Of a stretch of 64,000 nucleotides of DNA, positions 44,109-52,700 are shown in pieces (the stretch's first letter is position 1; each line of letters begins with the position of its first letter). Source of the stretch: Pyrinomonadaceae bacterium (GTDB taxonomy: Bacteria; Acidobacteriota; Blastocatellia; Pyrinomonadales; Pyrinomonadaceae); the NCBI GenBank assembly GCA_036277115.1, contig DASUNM010000027.1:868001-932000 (forward strand), given 5' to 3'. Both the position numbers and the translations under genes were made by a program. Below the pieces are notes generated by a model. That model saw nothing but the letters and a program-made list of their open reading frames with translations, made no database searches and was not told the DNA's origin.

Positions 44109-45662
44109 ATGCGAATATTACTGTACAACCCCGATAACGGGGTCACTCACAATTTCATGCCACACCTGTGGATGTTTCTGCTGAAGACATTGACTCCGGC
44201 GGAACACGAGGTCCTCCTGATTGATGGCAACGCCCGCCCCATGGACGAGAATCAACTCGTCGAGTTCATCCGCACGGAAAATATTGGCCTCGTCGGAATT
44301 GGCGCGATGACGCGGATGATCGCCCGCGCCTACAAGATGGCTGATGCGATTCGCGCGGCGGGGGTGCCGGTGGTCATGGGCGGTCCGCATGTTACTGAGG
44401 TGCCGGATGAGGCCCTCGGTCGTGACGGCGGTCCGCGGCATGCTGACGCGGTTGCGTTGGGTGAAGCGGATGAAACCTGGCCGCAGATCGTCATGGACGC
44501 TGAGCGTGGACAATTGAAAGACATATACGCGCCACTCGACGAGACGGGTAAGGAACGAAAACCAAGTTTGCAGCCCTATCCGGAGATTCCGTGGGACAAG
44601 ATGGATTTGGATCAGTTCGATCTGATCCCGAAACCCCTCCGAGCGCTACTCAAACGCCAGGGGTCGGGCTGGGGATCGGTACATATGATTCCGATCGAGT
44701 CCGGCCGCGGCTGTCCCTACGGCTGCGAGTTCTGCACGGTGACGGGGTTCTTCGGGGATTCGATTCGATTTCGAAGTAACGAAAGCGTTGTCAACGAACT
44801 GCTGCGGTTAAAGCGGCACGCGCGAGAAAACCGCCAGCAGGCCATGGTGTTTTTTATTGACGACAATTTTGCGATCAGTATCAAGCGCACGAAATCGCTG
44901 TTACGTGACATCATTGCGGCCAACGCGCAACTACCGTGGATCGCGCAGATCAGCGCGAACCTTTTGCGTGACGAAGAATTGGTTGATCTGATTGCGGCCT
45001 CGGACGGCAAGTGGATCTTCATCGGCATGGAATCAATCGATTCCGCTAATCTGGCCGATGTGAACAAGAGCTTCAACAAGCCGGCCGAATACGAAGCGGT
45101 GCTGAACCGGCTCGCCGATCGCGGCATCTATGCCATCACCTCTTTCATCTTTGGTCTGGATAACGACACGCTGGGCGTCGCCGATCGAACGTTGCAAGCG
45201 ATCGAATCATGGCCGCCGGGCTTGCCGATCTTTGGCCAGCTCACACCGTTTCCTTCAACGCCACTCTATCAGCGGCTGTTAAAGGGCGACCGGCTCACGC
45301 GGCCGAAACATTGGCTCGATTTCGCGCCCTTTCACATGGCGCACACGCCGTTAAAGATGAGCATTGAGGAAGTGCACTCGGAATTAAATAAAGCCTGGGT
45401 CAAGTCCTATAGCCCTGAGAGAAATGCGAGTGCAGTTGAATCGATCAAAGACAGGCCGATTGGCTATCGAATCATGCACCTGGTCACGCGATTGATTTTT
45501 CGCGGCATCTATTTCCCGCAAATGGGCAAACGCGCGTGGGTGAAACTGTTGTTCGCAAATCGGGGGCTGATCTATTCCCTGGGTCGTGAAGGGCTCTTTG
45601 GCAAGCGACCAGTGGAACGCTCAACGCAGGTGCCTGCCGGGGTTCCCATAACTGAAAGCTGA
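44109..45662 (+). CDS. Cobalamin-binding radical SAM enzyme (B12-rSAM)
   Basis: 517 residues. Residues 1-150 are a B12-binding domain (MGGPHVTEVPDEAL). The radical-SAM core has the cluster motif GRGCPYGCEFC (CxxxCxxC) at about residue 205 and GMESIDSANLADVNKSFN. The C-terminal part (FPQMGKRAWVKLLFANRG) may touch the membrane. Relatives in this class methylate lipids or tetrapyrroles (HpnP/HpnR, BchE, or membrane-lipid enzymes). The substrate is unknown. The divergent TPR-HTH gene may regulate it (inference). Palindrome at 45675-45757 follows the stop. Confidence 0.87.
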   Translation: MRILLYNPDNGVTHNFMPHLWMFLLKTLTPAEHEVLLIDGNARPMDENQLVEFIRTENIGLVGIGAMTRMIARAYKMADAIRAAGVPVVMGGPHVTEVPDEALGRDGGPRHADAVALGEADETWPQIVMDAERGQLKDIYAPLDETGKERKPSLQPYPEIPWDKMDLDQFDLIPKPLRALLKRQGSGWGSVHMIPIESGRGCPYGCEFCTVTGFFGDSIRFRSNESVVNELLRLKRHARENRQQAMVFFIDDNFAISIKRTKSLLRDIIAANAQLPWIAQISANLLRDEELVDLIAASDGKWIFIGMESIDSANLADVNKSFNKPAEYEAVLNRLADRGIYAITSFIFGLDNDTLGVADRTLQAIESWPPGLPIFGQLTPFPSTPLYQRLLKGDRLTRPKHWLDFAPFHMAHTPLKMSIEEVHSELNKAWVKSYSPERNASAVESIKDRPIGYRIMHLVTRLIFRGIYFPQMGKRAWVKLLFANRGLIYSLGREGLFGKRPVERSTQVPAGVPITES

Positions 45663-45674
45663 CGTACGGGCCCC

Positions 45675-45757
45675 GACTGGAGCGCAAGCGTCCCGCTTGC
45701 TTGCTTTAAGTTCCCACGCGGCGACGTTAGCAAGCGAGACGCTTACGCTCCCAGTCA
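45675..45757. repeat. ACTGGAGCGCAAGCGTCCCG inverted repeat
   Basis: GACTGGAGCGCAAGCGTCCC facing GCGAGACGCTTACGCTCCCA with short internal GCTTGC/GCAAGC arms. It lies between convergent genes (radical-SAM and prmC). Confidence 0.8.
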
Positions 45758-45770
45758 CTATCGCACCGCG

Positions 45771-46649
45771 TCATCGTTTTTGCAGCACTACGGTGCGCGG
45801 AATGCCCTGCAGGTCTTTCTTCACTTCAATTAAATGCCAGATTTCGTGATCGACTAGTTGTTCGACGGCGTCACTCTGGCCGAACCCAATCTCAAAAATA
45901 AAATAGCCAGAGTGATGCAGCACCGGCGGCGTCTCGCGCAACAGCACGCGGATGTGATCAAGTCCATCGGCGCCAGACACTAACGCCGTTAGAGGTTCGT
46001 GCTCGCGAACTTCGCGCTGCAAAGTCGCGATGTCGCCCGCGGGGATGTACGGCGGATTCGACACGACAAGTGAAAAAGCCGCGCGCTGATCCAACAGCGC
46101 AAGGGAATCAGCCTTAATAAACGTCACTCGATCACCGACGTTGTGTCGTTCCGCGTTTCTGCGCGCAACTTCCAGTGCGTTCGGCGAGATTTCCGTAGCC
46201 ACCGCGCTCGCCTGGTTCAATTCATGCAACAACGAGATCGCGATGCAACCCGAACCGGTGCCGACGTCGAGGATTGAAAGAGATCTTTCACGGTCCGCAA
46301 GTTCGAGCGCGGCTTCAACGACCAGTTCTGTCTCGGGTCTCGGAATCAAAACGTCAGGCGTCACTTCAAAGCTCAGCTTGAAGAACTCCTGAAAGCCGAC
46401 GATGTATTGCAACGGCTCACCGGCGGCTCGTCGCGCGATCAATACCCGAAATCGTTCAAACTGCTCGCCGGTCAACAGGTCGTTACCATGCGTGATGACG
46501 TACGTGCGGTTGTGGCGCAGCGCATGCGCCAACAGCGATCCGGCTTCCAGCCTCGGATCTATTACGCCGGCTGCCCGTAACGACTCGGCGCCGGTCGCCT
46601 GCGCCTGAATGATCGAGATCGAAACCAGGTCGTGTTTTCGTTCAGTCAT
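45771..46649 (-). CDS. prmC: Peptide chain release factor N5-glutamine methyltransferase PrmC
   Basis: 292 residues; methylates the GGQ glutamine of release factors. N-terminal helical domain, then LQYIVGFQEFFKLSFEVTPDVLIPRPETE, SAM motif I ILDVGTGSGCIAISL and the family mark VVSNPPYIP. Complete length. Usually follows prfA, which is absent here. Convergent with the radical-SAM gene. Confidence 0.95.
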   Translation of the reverse strand: MTERKHDLVSISIIQAQATGAESLRAAGVIDPRLEAGSLLAHALRHNRTYVITHGNDLLTGEQFERFRVLIARRAAGEPLQYIVGFQEFFKLSFEVTPDVLIPRPETELVVEAALELADRERSLSILDVGTGSGCIAISLLHELNQASAVATEISPNALEVARRNAERHNVGDRVTFIKADSLALLDQRAAFSLVVSNPPYIPAGDIATLQREVREHEPLTALVSGADGLDHIRVLLRETPPVLHHSGYFIFEIGFGQSDAVEQLVDHEIWHLIEVKKDLQGIPRTVVLQKR

Positions 46650-46891
46650 GTTGCAGACCAGGACAATCGTATATTAATCTGGCCCAAATTTAACGGCCGC
46701 CGGGCGTGGAGAGATTCTTGCAGTGTGATCTTGGTATCGGAACTCGGGCGAGATTGTAACTTTACTTCCGGTAGCACGAAGCGAGTCTCGTTTCTTCCCG
46801 TACGGACGGCGGAATCCCGATCTTGGATCGGGATTTCGCTATCCGAAAGGTTGAGCTTTAACAATTTTCGACGCGCAGGTGGCACGACATC

Positions 46892-47260
46892 ATGGGAGCC
46901 TTGGCCAAAAGCATCACGCTCTTTCTTCTGAACTGGCTCGACGCGCAACTCACCTTGATCTGGGTCCGCTCTGAGATCGCAACCGAAGCAAACAATTTAA
47001 TGGCGCAACTGCTCAACATCGGCGATGCGCCTTTCCTGCTGACGAAGCTCGCCATCGGCGCATTCTCAGCCTATGTGTTGTATCGCTGTGCACACCTGAC
47101 GATCGCGCGACGCGGAATGAAGCTGGCGCTCACCGTTTACGGCGCCCTCATGCTCGTGCATGCCGCAACCGGCCTCTCGGCGATGGGCTGGGCTGAGCCG
47201 CTGGCCATGGTCTCGCTGGTAAGCGAACTGCCTTTCACCGTCCTTTCAATCTTTTCGTAA
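46892..47260 (+). CDS. Small integral membrane protein, DUF5658-like
   Basis: 122 residues with about four membrane helices (ITLFLLNWLDAQLTLIWV, FLLTKLAIGAFSAYVLYRC, MKLALTVYGALMLVHAATGL, and LAMVSLVSELPF). The NWLDAQLT start resembles the 'NxxD' helix of DUF5658. Function unknown. It lies in a loose run of genes before htrA. A hairpin with CCCGATC-TTG-GATCGGG arms is at 46817-46833 upstream. Confidence 0.68.
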   Translation: MGALAKSITLFLLNWLDAQLTLIWVRSEIATEANNLMAQLLNIGDAPFLLTKLAIGAFSAYVLYRCAHLTIARRGMKLALTVYGALMLVHAATGLSAMGWAEPLAMVSLVSELPFTVLSIFS

Positions 47261-47308
47261 TCTTCACAATCTGTTAAGCGAAGTGAATTCCGGCGGTTAA
47301 CGGAACTC

Positions 47309-47337
47309 TTGAACCCGTTCGCGCGTTTTGCTATTAC
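47309..47337 (+). promoter_or_regulatory. Sigma70-type promoter upstream of the HtrA-like protease gene
   Basis: -35 TTGAAC (47309-47314), 17-base spacer, -10 TATTAC (47332-47337), 71 bp before the ATG. Confidence 0.5.
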
Positions 47338-47407
47338 CAATTGCGCAAACGTAAACTTCCGAAAAAGCATCTCATCAATGCGTTTTTGAAGTGGAGGAGA
47401 TTCAAGT

Positions 47408-48568
47408 ATGTACAGAATAACGGCCCGCCAGATCCTGGTGATTGCTTTGGGTTCGGCGCTTTTCGCTTCAGTCGCGGTGCTCGGATTCCAGAAGCTGGCG
47501 CAACGGTTTTCCCCGGCCAGTGCCGAGCTTTCGCTGGCCAATCCCGAAAACATCTCTGATCCGGCGACGGTTACCGACGAACAGAACAATATTGAAGTTT
47601 ATAAAGCCGTCGCGCCCGGCGTCGTCTACATTCAATCAACCACAATGGTGCGCGACTTCTTCGGCTTCAGTGAGGAGCGAGAGGGCGCCGGCTCGGGTTC
47701 AGTGATCGATGAGCAGGGTCATATCCTGACCAACTTTCACGTGATTGAAAACGCGGAGCGGTTATCAGTCCATTTTGGTGGCGGCCGAAACTATCCCGCC
47801 TCCGTCGTGGGCCGCGATCCGGATACGGACTTGGCGGTAATTAAGCTGGACGAAAAACCGAAAGAAGCGATCACGATTGTGCCCTTCGGTGATTCGGACA
47901 GATTGATCGTTGGGCAGAAGGTCCTGGCGATCGGAAATCCGTTTGGCTTGGATCGAACGTTGACCACGGGAGTCATCAGCGGTTTGCAGCGACCAATTCG
48001 CGCAAACAATCGCCCCATCGAAGGCGCGATCCAGACGGATGCGTCGATCAATCCCGGCAATTCAGGCGGACCATTGCTGGATTCGCGTGGTCGCATGATC
48101 GGCATTAACTCGCAAATTCAGTCAACGTCCGGCTCGTCAGCGGGCGTGGGCTTTGCGATTCCGGTCAATATTGCGAAACGCATTGTGCCTGAGTTGATTC
48201 GCACCGGATCAATTCAGCGGCCAAAACTTGGCATCCAGCCGCGTGATGTTGAGGCGCTCAGCGCGCAGGTGCAGTTGCCGGTTAACCACGGAGTCCTAAT
48301 TTGGAATGTACAGCCGGGCGGTCCGGCGGCGAACGCGGGCTTGAGAGGTATGGTTCAGACCGAGGAAGGCGATCTCGAACTGGGCGATATCATTGTCGGT
48401 ATTGGCGGCGAGCGCGTTGGTAATAACGACGACCTCTACAAAGTCTTAAACAAACATAAGATTGGTGAGACGGTCAACGTCGAGATTTACCGCGGCGCCC
48501 GACGCATGACTCTGCCGGTGAGATTAACTGGTGTTCCGCCATCGACGCGTCGCAACATGCGCGAGTAG
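47408..48568 (+). CDS. HtrA/DegP-like membrane-anchored serine protease with PDZ domain
   Basis: 386 residues: an N-terminal anchor or signal (ILVIALGSALFASVAVLGF), a trypsin-like protease domain with triad His (LTNFHVIENAE), Asp (DPDTDLAVIKL) and Ser (NPGNSGGPLLD), then one PDZ domain (KLGIQPRDVEAL to RMTLPVRLTG). The single PDZ and the anchor make it DegS-like in layout. It guards envelope protein quality. Ribosome site gtggaggag precedes ATG. Confidence 0.93.
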   Translation: MYRITARQILVIALGSALFASVAVLGFQKLAQRFSPASAELSLANPENISDPATVTDEQNNIEVYKAVAPGVVYIQSTTMVRDFFGFSEEREGAGSGSVIDEQGHILTNFHVIENAERLSVHFGGGRNYPASVVGRDPDTDLAVIKLDEKPKEAITIVPFGDSDRLIVGQKVLAIGNPFGLDRTLTTGVISGLQRPIRANNRPIEGAIQTDASINPGNSGGPLLDSRGRMIGINSQIQSTSGSSAGVGFAIPVNIAKRIVPELIRTGSIQRPKLGIQPRDVEALSAQVQLPVNHGVLIWNVQPGGPAANAGLRGMVQTEEGDLELGDIIVGIGGERVGNNDDLYKVLNKHKIGETVNVEIYRGARRMTLPVRLTGVPPSTRRNMRE

Positions 48569-48614
48569 GGTACGCACGCCTCTGGCGTGCAAGCAGGCCG
48601 GCGGCCTGCGTGCC
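48569..48614. repeat. GGTACGCACGCC inverted repeat
   Basis: GGTACGCACGCCTCTGGCGTG and a GGCCGGCGGCC inner palindrome. Family members at 52635-52688 and 54057-54116. It lies right after the htrA stop. Confidence 0.75.
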
Positions 48615-48621
48615 GTCCGAC

Positions 48622-48656
48622 AAAAAAGCGCGCGCCAGACAAGGCGCGCGCTTTTC
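48622..48656. terminator. Bidirectional Rho-independent terminator
   Basis: GCGCGCGCC-AGACAA-GGCGCGCGC hairpin flanked by A and T runs on both sides, between convergent htrA-like and HIT genes. Functions for both strands. Confidence 0.85.
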
Positions 48657-48675
48657 ATTTCTCGTAACTCGTTAC

Positions 48676-49029
48676 TCAGCCCGGCGGCCAGGTCATCTCG
48701 CGCCCGCCCAGCACGTGAATATGAAGGTGGAAGACTGATTGGCCGGCGCCGCTTCCCGTGTTGATAACAGTGCGATATCCGCCGCTGTCACTCAAGCCGT
48801 GCTCGTATGCTACTTTCGCGGCGACGCGCAGCAGATGACCAAGTAGCAGCTCATCCTTTTGTGAAGCATCGTCTAGCGACTCGAGGTGCTCGCGCGGCAT
48901 GACCAGCACGTGCGTCGGAGCCTGAGGACTAAGGTCGCGAATGACCACGCAACGGGCGTCCTGAAACACCACGTCCGCGGCGGCGGTTCCGTTTATGATT
49001 TTGCAGAAAAGGCAATCTTGTTCACTCAT
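48676..49029 (-). CDS. HIT-family nucleotide hydrolase
   Basis: 117 residues. CLFCKIINGTAAADVVFQD is the zinc-binding start of the Hint/PKCI branch (two Cys of a CxxC plus His), and the histidine triad is VFHLHIHVLGGR. Such enzymes hydrolyse AMP-lysine or other nucleoside phosphoramidates. 78 bp downstream of murA on the same strand. Confidence 0.94.
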   Translation of the reverse strand: MSEQDCLFCKIINGTAAADVVFQDARCVVIRDLSPQAPTHVLVMPREHLESLDDASQKDELLLGHLLRVAAKVAYEHGLSDSGGYRTVINTGSGAGQSVFHLHIHVLGGREMTWPPG

Positions 49030-49107
49030 GTTATCGTCGGGGTTACTTTTCCAGTTGGGCTGATTTCAGTTCCATTCAGGGCGCAATGGTACCACAGCCG
49101 GCGCGGC

Positions 49108-50418
49108 TCAGGCGGCCACAACACCTTCCTCGGGCGTCAAAGGTGAGGTGACCGATTCACGCACGCGCTCAATGTCCGCGCCGAGCGCTTTCAATTTAGT
49201 TTCGATCTTTTCGTAGCCGCGATCGATGTGATAGACGCGATCGATGGTGGTTTCGCCGTCCGCGATCAATCCCGCCAGTACGAGCGAGGCTGACGCGCGC
49301 AAATCTGAAGCTTGCACGCGCGCGCCGATTAGTTTTGCCGGCCCTTCAACGACCGCCTTGTCGTGGCTGACCTGAATGCGCGCACCCATGCGCTGCAACT
49401 CGGAAGCGTGCATAAAACGATTTTCGAAGATCGTTTCGGTGATTTCCGAACGGCCGTTCGCCTGCGTCATCAGCGTCATGTACTGGGCCTGCATATCGGT
49501 GGCGAACCCGGGGTACTCCTCAGTTTTGAGATCGCCGGCGCGGATTGTTTTCCCGGCGGTGACGCGCAGGGTGCTTTGATTGATCTCTTCAATCTCTACG
49601 CCCACGTCACGCAGCTTGCCGATGATTCGATTGCAATGCTCCGGATTGCAATCCCTGATTTCCAAATCGCCTTTCGTGATCGCGCCGGCAACAATGAAGG
49701 TGCCGGTTTCAATTCGATCGGGAATGATCGTGTGTTGCGCGCCACTTAAACGTTCGACGCCTTCAATTTCGATTTTTGGCGTACCCGCGCCGCGCACGCG
49801 ACCGCCCATCTTATTTAGTAACTCGGCGAGATCGCGCACCTCCGGTTCGCGCGCCGCGTTGTGAAGCACCGTCTTGCCGCGGGCGAGGGCCGCCGCCATC
49901 ATCACGTTTTCCGTGGCGGTGACCGAAATTTTTTCGAATTCAATTGCTCCCCCAGTCAAACCGCCCTCGGGCGCACGCGCCACGACGTCGCCCGCCTCGA
50001 GAAAAACTTCCGCGCCCATCTTCGTAAAGGCGGCGAGATGCAAATCTATCGGCCGCGCGCCGATCGCGCATCCGCCCGGCAGCGACACCCGCGCTTTCCC
50101 GAAACGCGCCAGCAAAGGCCCCAGTGCGAGCACCGATGCGCGCATTGTCTTTACCAATTCGTACGGCGCGGTCATCACTTCAACATTCGCGGCGGAAATC
50201 TTGTGCGTGCGCAGTTCGGGCGTGAGCACCTGTCCGCCGATGTCTTCCAACAAACGCCGCATGGTGATGATGTCGCGCACATAGGGAATGTTGTGCAGCG
50301 TGATCGTGTCGGCGGTGAGAATCGCCGCCGCCATGCAAGGCAGCGCCGAGTTTTTCGCGCCACTGATCGAGACGCGACCTTTCAAAGGATTGCCACCGCG
50401 AATGCGAAACTTTTCCAC
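49108..50418 (-). CDS. murA: UDP-N-acetylglucosamine 1-carboxyvinyltransferase
   Basis: First committed step of peptidoglycan synthesis: enolpyruvyl transfer to UDP-GlcNAc. 436 residues with GAKNSALP near the start, the catalytic and fosfomycin-target Cys117 in LPGGCAIGARP, and TEEYPGFATDMQAQYM and ENRFMHASELQRMGA. Normal Cys (not the resistant Asp). It lies in a minus-strand run with HIT and rtcB. Confidence 0.97.
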   Translation of the reverse strand: MEKFRIRGGNPLKGRVSISGAKNSALPCMAAAILTADTITLHNIPYVRDIITMRRLLEDIGGQVLTPELRTHKISAANVEVMTAPYELVKTMRASVLALGPLLARFGKARVSLPGGCAIGARPIDLHLAAFTKMGAEVFLEAGDVVARAPEGGLTGGAIEFEKISVTATENVMMAAALARGKTVLHNAAREPEVRDLAELLNKMGGRVRGAGTPKIEIEGVERLSGAQHTIIPDRIETGTFIVAGAITKGDLEIRDCNPEHCNRIIGKLRDVGVEIEEINQSTLRVTAGKTIRAGDLKTEEYPGFATDMQAQYMTLMTQANGRSEITETIFENRFMHASELQRMGARIQVSHDKAVVEGPAKLIGARVQASDLRASASLVLAGLIADGETTIDRVYHIDRGYEKIETKLKALGADIERVRESVTSPLTPEEGVVAA

Positions 50419-50495
50419 GACGGAAGATTAGCTGAAAAGGTGTTGCGGTGAAAGCGTCTTCTTTTGGGTGACAAGAACCACCAGAGATGTTTTGA

Positions 50496-50540
50496 GGCGG
50501 GCTACCGCCCGCCAATGCGGGCAAGATGCCCGCGCTCCCA
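50496..50540. repeat. GGCGGGCTACCGCCCGCC repeat
   Basis: An 18-base palindrome GGCGGGCTACCGCCCGCC followed by GCGGGCAAGATGCCCGC, ending beside the rtcB stop codon (50544). Loosely similar units occur in many acidobacterial genomes (recollection, not checked). Confidence 0.75.
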
Positions 50541-50543
50541 GAA

Positions 50544-52037
50544 CTAGAAATGTGCGCTCGACGATTGCGGCGAACGGCCGCGCTTCTTCTTCCGCCAACG
50601 CGATCCTTCCTCGACACCTTTCAGCGACGCGACCGGCCACAACTGATATTGAATTTCCGCGAGACCGGCATCGACGACCGCCTTGATTACTTCTTCGGAT
50701 GATTTGTAGCACTCCGACGATTCGTCGATCGGCACGCGGCCGTCAACGTTTACGAGGATGCCTGCTTCAGCATATTCATCGTCAATCGCTCGCTGCGACA
50801 GAGTCTTTGCGGCTTGCGAACGCGACAACCGCCGGCCTGCGCCATGATTGACTGAGTAGCCGCTCTTAACGGCGCCCGGCAGCGGCCGCAGGATGTAACT
50901 GAAATCTTTGTTGCTGCCGGGGATCAAAACCGGATGACCGGAGTCTTCCCACAGTGTTCCCTTCAACAGCGGATAGCCGGCAGGGAACGCGCGCGTCGCG
51001 CCTTTGCGATGCACCCAGACGTCGTCGAATTCCGGATGCCATTCCTTCTGCACGAGGTTGTGACTGATCTCGTAAATCAATTCGAGATCGGAATTGAAGG
51101 TTTCGCGGAAAGCTTCGGCAACCTGCTCGAAGATGATCAGCCGATTGAGAATCGCATAGTTCCCGCCGGCCGCCACCGCATTCAGATAATCCCGATAGTG
51201 TCTTGAATCAGGAGTGAAGTAGCCGAGATCGATGTCGCGAATTTCATGAGGCTTTTCTGTCTTCGCCAACTCGAAATAGTTTGTGGCCAGGCCGTGACCG
51301 AAGCCGCGGCTGCCGGTGTGCACCTGCACGAACAGTTCATTTGAGTTCACTTCGCGCTGAAGCTCGATGAAGTGGTTGCCGCCGCCGAGACTGCCGAGCT
51401 GATGCAGACCTCGTTCAGGCCGGCCTTTGCCGCCCCAGGGAATCTGCCAATCGTCATCGACCGGAATGCGGTGGCGTTCAGCGCGGCTGCGATCGAAAGT
51501 CGCGCCATGCTTCTCGACGTAGTGTTCGGCGCCGCCGCGCACGAGGTCCGCGAATTCAAGCTCGGAAAGATTTGGGAAGCGACGGCTCTTGCCGCCGGCG
51601 CCCATCGCCACGCGCGACATCACTGCTCGATTAAATTGCAGACGCTTTTCCGGCGTCGCTGCGTCGTCAGTCACGTTGGATTTAGCGCTCATCATCCCGC
51701 AGCCAATGTCGTAACCGACCGGCCCCATCGCAATCGCGCCGCTGTCGTAGTCGGTAATCAGCACGCAGCCGACCGGGACGCCGTAGCCGTAATGCACATC
51801 GGGCGTGATCACGACCATCTTCACGCCCGGGAAGCGCGTCGCGTTAACGATTTGCCGATAGAGATTGTCTTCCGCGAGTGTGAGGAGTTCGCTGGTAAGA
51901 AACAGACGCACCGGCACATCCCCAGTGTCTGCGGTCTGGAAAGCGTAGTACCCGTCAACGTGCCAGCGCGCTTGCTGTTTCCAACGATGCGCGTCGGCCA
52001 GCGTCTTCTGATCAGGCGGTGAAATGGATTTGCTCAC
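50544..52037 (-). CDS. rtcB: RNA ligase RtcB
   Basis: RtcB joins 2',3'-cyclic phosphate to 5'-OH RNA ends with Mn and GTP. Visible motifs are DVHYGYGVPVG, GYDIGCGMM (metal Cys), LGSLGGGNHFIE, VHTGSRGFGH and SVNHGAGRRLSRS with the guanylated His. About 497 residues. I use the GTG at 52037 (VSKSISPPDQ); a TTG at 52058 would add seven residues. An archease partner is not seen nearby. The last residues KKKRGRSPQSSS are basic. Confidence 0.93.
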   Translation of the reverse strand: MSKSISPPDQKTLADAHRWKQQARWHVDGYYAFQTADTGDVPVRLFLTSELLTLAEDNLYRQIVNATRFPGVKMVVITPDVHYGYGVPVGCVLITDYDSGAIAMGPVGYDIGCGMMSAKSNVTDDAATPEKRLQFNRAVMSRVAMGAGGKSRRFPNLSELEFADLVRGGAEHYVEKHGATFDRSRAERHRIPVDDDWQIPWGGKGRPERGLHQLGSLGGGNHFIELQREVNSNELFVQVHTGSRGFGHGLATNYFELAKTEKPHEIRDIDLGYFTPDSRHYRDYLNAVAAGGNYAILNRLIIFEQVAEAFRETFNSDLELIYEISHNLVQKEWHPEFDDVWVHRKGATRAFPAGYPLLKGTLWEDSGHPVLIPGSNKDFSYILRPLPGAVKSGYSVNHGAGRRLSRSQAAKTLSQRAIDDEYAEAGILVNVDGRVPIDESSECYKSSEEVIKAVVDAGLAEIQYQLWPVASLKGVEEGSRWRKKKRGRSPQSSSAHF

Positions 52038-52118
52038 TACTGCTGCTTTGCCTCGCAAGAGTTTTTCGGCACTGCCGCGATGCTAAATACTTCTTTACAC
52101 AGCCGGCGGCCAAAGCTG

Positions 52119-52625
52119 TTACGTTTCTCTAAAGAGTTTTTCAACGACGCGTTCTGCGTTGTCCGCGGACTCCACTGCGATCCGCCGCGCGGCCAGCGCA
52201 TAAAAGGCGCGCCGCTCATCAAAACGTTTGCGCGCCGTTTCGAGATTCGGCGCCAGCGGCCGAACCGTCGCCGAGTTCGAGATCCGTTCCCAACAAGTCT
52301 CAAACGGCGTATCCAGCCAAACGGTAATGCAATCAAACAGCGCCACCATAGTGCGGTTGGCAGCCTTCAACCACGTGCCGCCGCCTAAAGCAATCACATG
52401 CGCCTCCCGATCCTGAAGGACGTCTCGAAGCGCGAGGGTCTCCAACTCTCGGAATGCTGCCTGACCGTCTTGCGTGATGATTTCGGCGGGCGAGCGGCCT
52501 TCGCGGCTGCCAATAAATGAATCGAGATCGACAAACCCGCAGTTTAGTTGCCGCGCGAGTTCCTCGCCGACGGTCGTCTTGCCGGAGGCCATGAACCCGA
52601 GTATAACGATGCGCCGTGTGTTCAT
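52119..52625 (-). CDS. aroK: Shikimate kinase
   Basis: 168 residues: P-loop GFMASGKT (10-17), shikimate-binding DLDSFIGSREG with the Arg, GGGTW and a lid. Phosphorylates shikimate before aroA acts. aroA (52701-54011) is the next gene upstream on the same strand; a palindromic repeat lies between. Confidence 0.94.
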   Translation of the reverse strand: MNTRRIVILGFMASGKTTVGEELARQLNCGFVDLDSFIGSREGRSPAEIITQDGQAAFRELETLALRDVLQDREAHVIALGGGTWLKAANRTMVALFDCITVWLDTPFETCWERISNSATVRPLAPNLETARKRFDERRAFYALAARRIAVESADNAERVVEKLFRET

Positions 52626-52634
52626 ACTTGTTCA

Positions 52635-52688
52635 GGTACGCACGCGTCTCGCGTGTTCCGATTAAAGCACGCCAGAGGCGTGCGTACC
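52635..52688. repeat. GGTACGCACGCG/CGCGTGCGTACC inverted repeat
   Basis: Left arm GGTACGCACGCGTCTCGCGTG, right arm GCACGCCAGAGGCGTGCGTAC. Family also at 48569 and 54057. It lies between aroA and aroK. Confidence 0.8.
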
Positions 52689-52700
52689 GCGCAAGACAAT

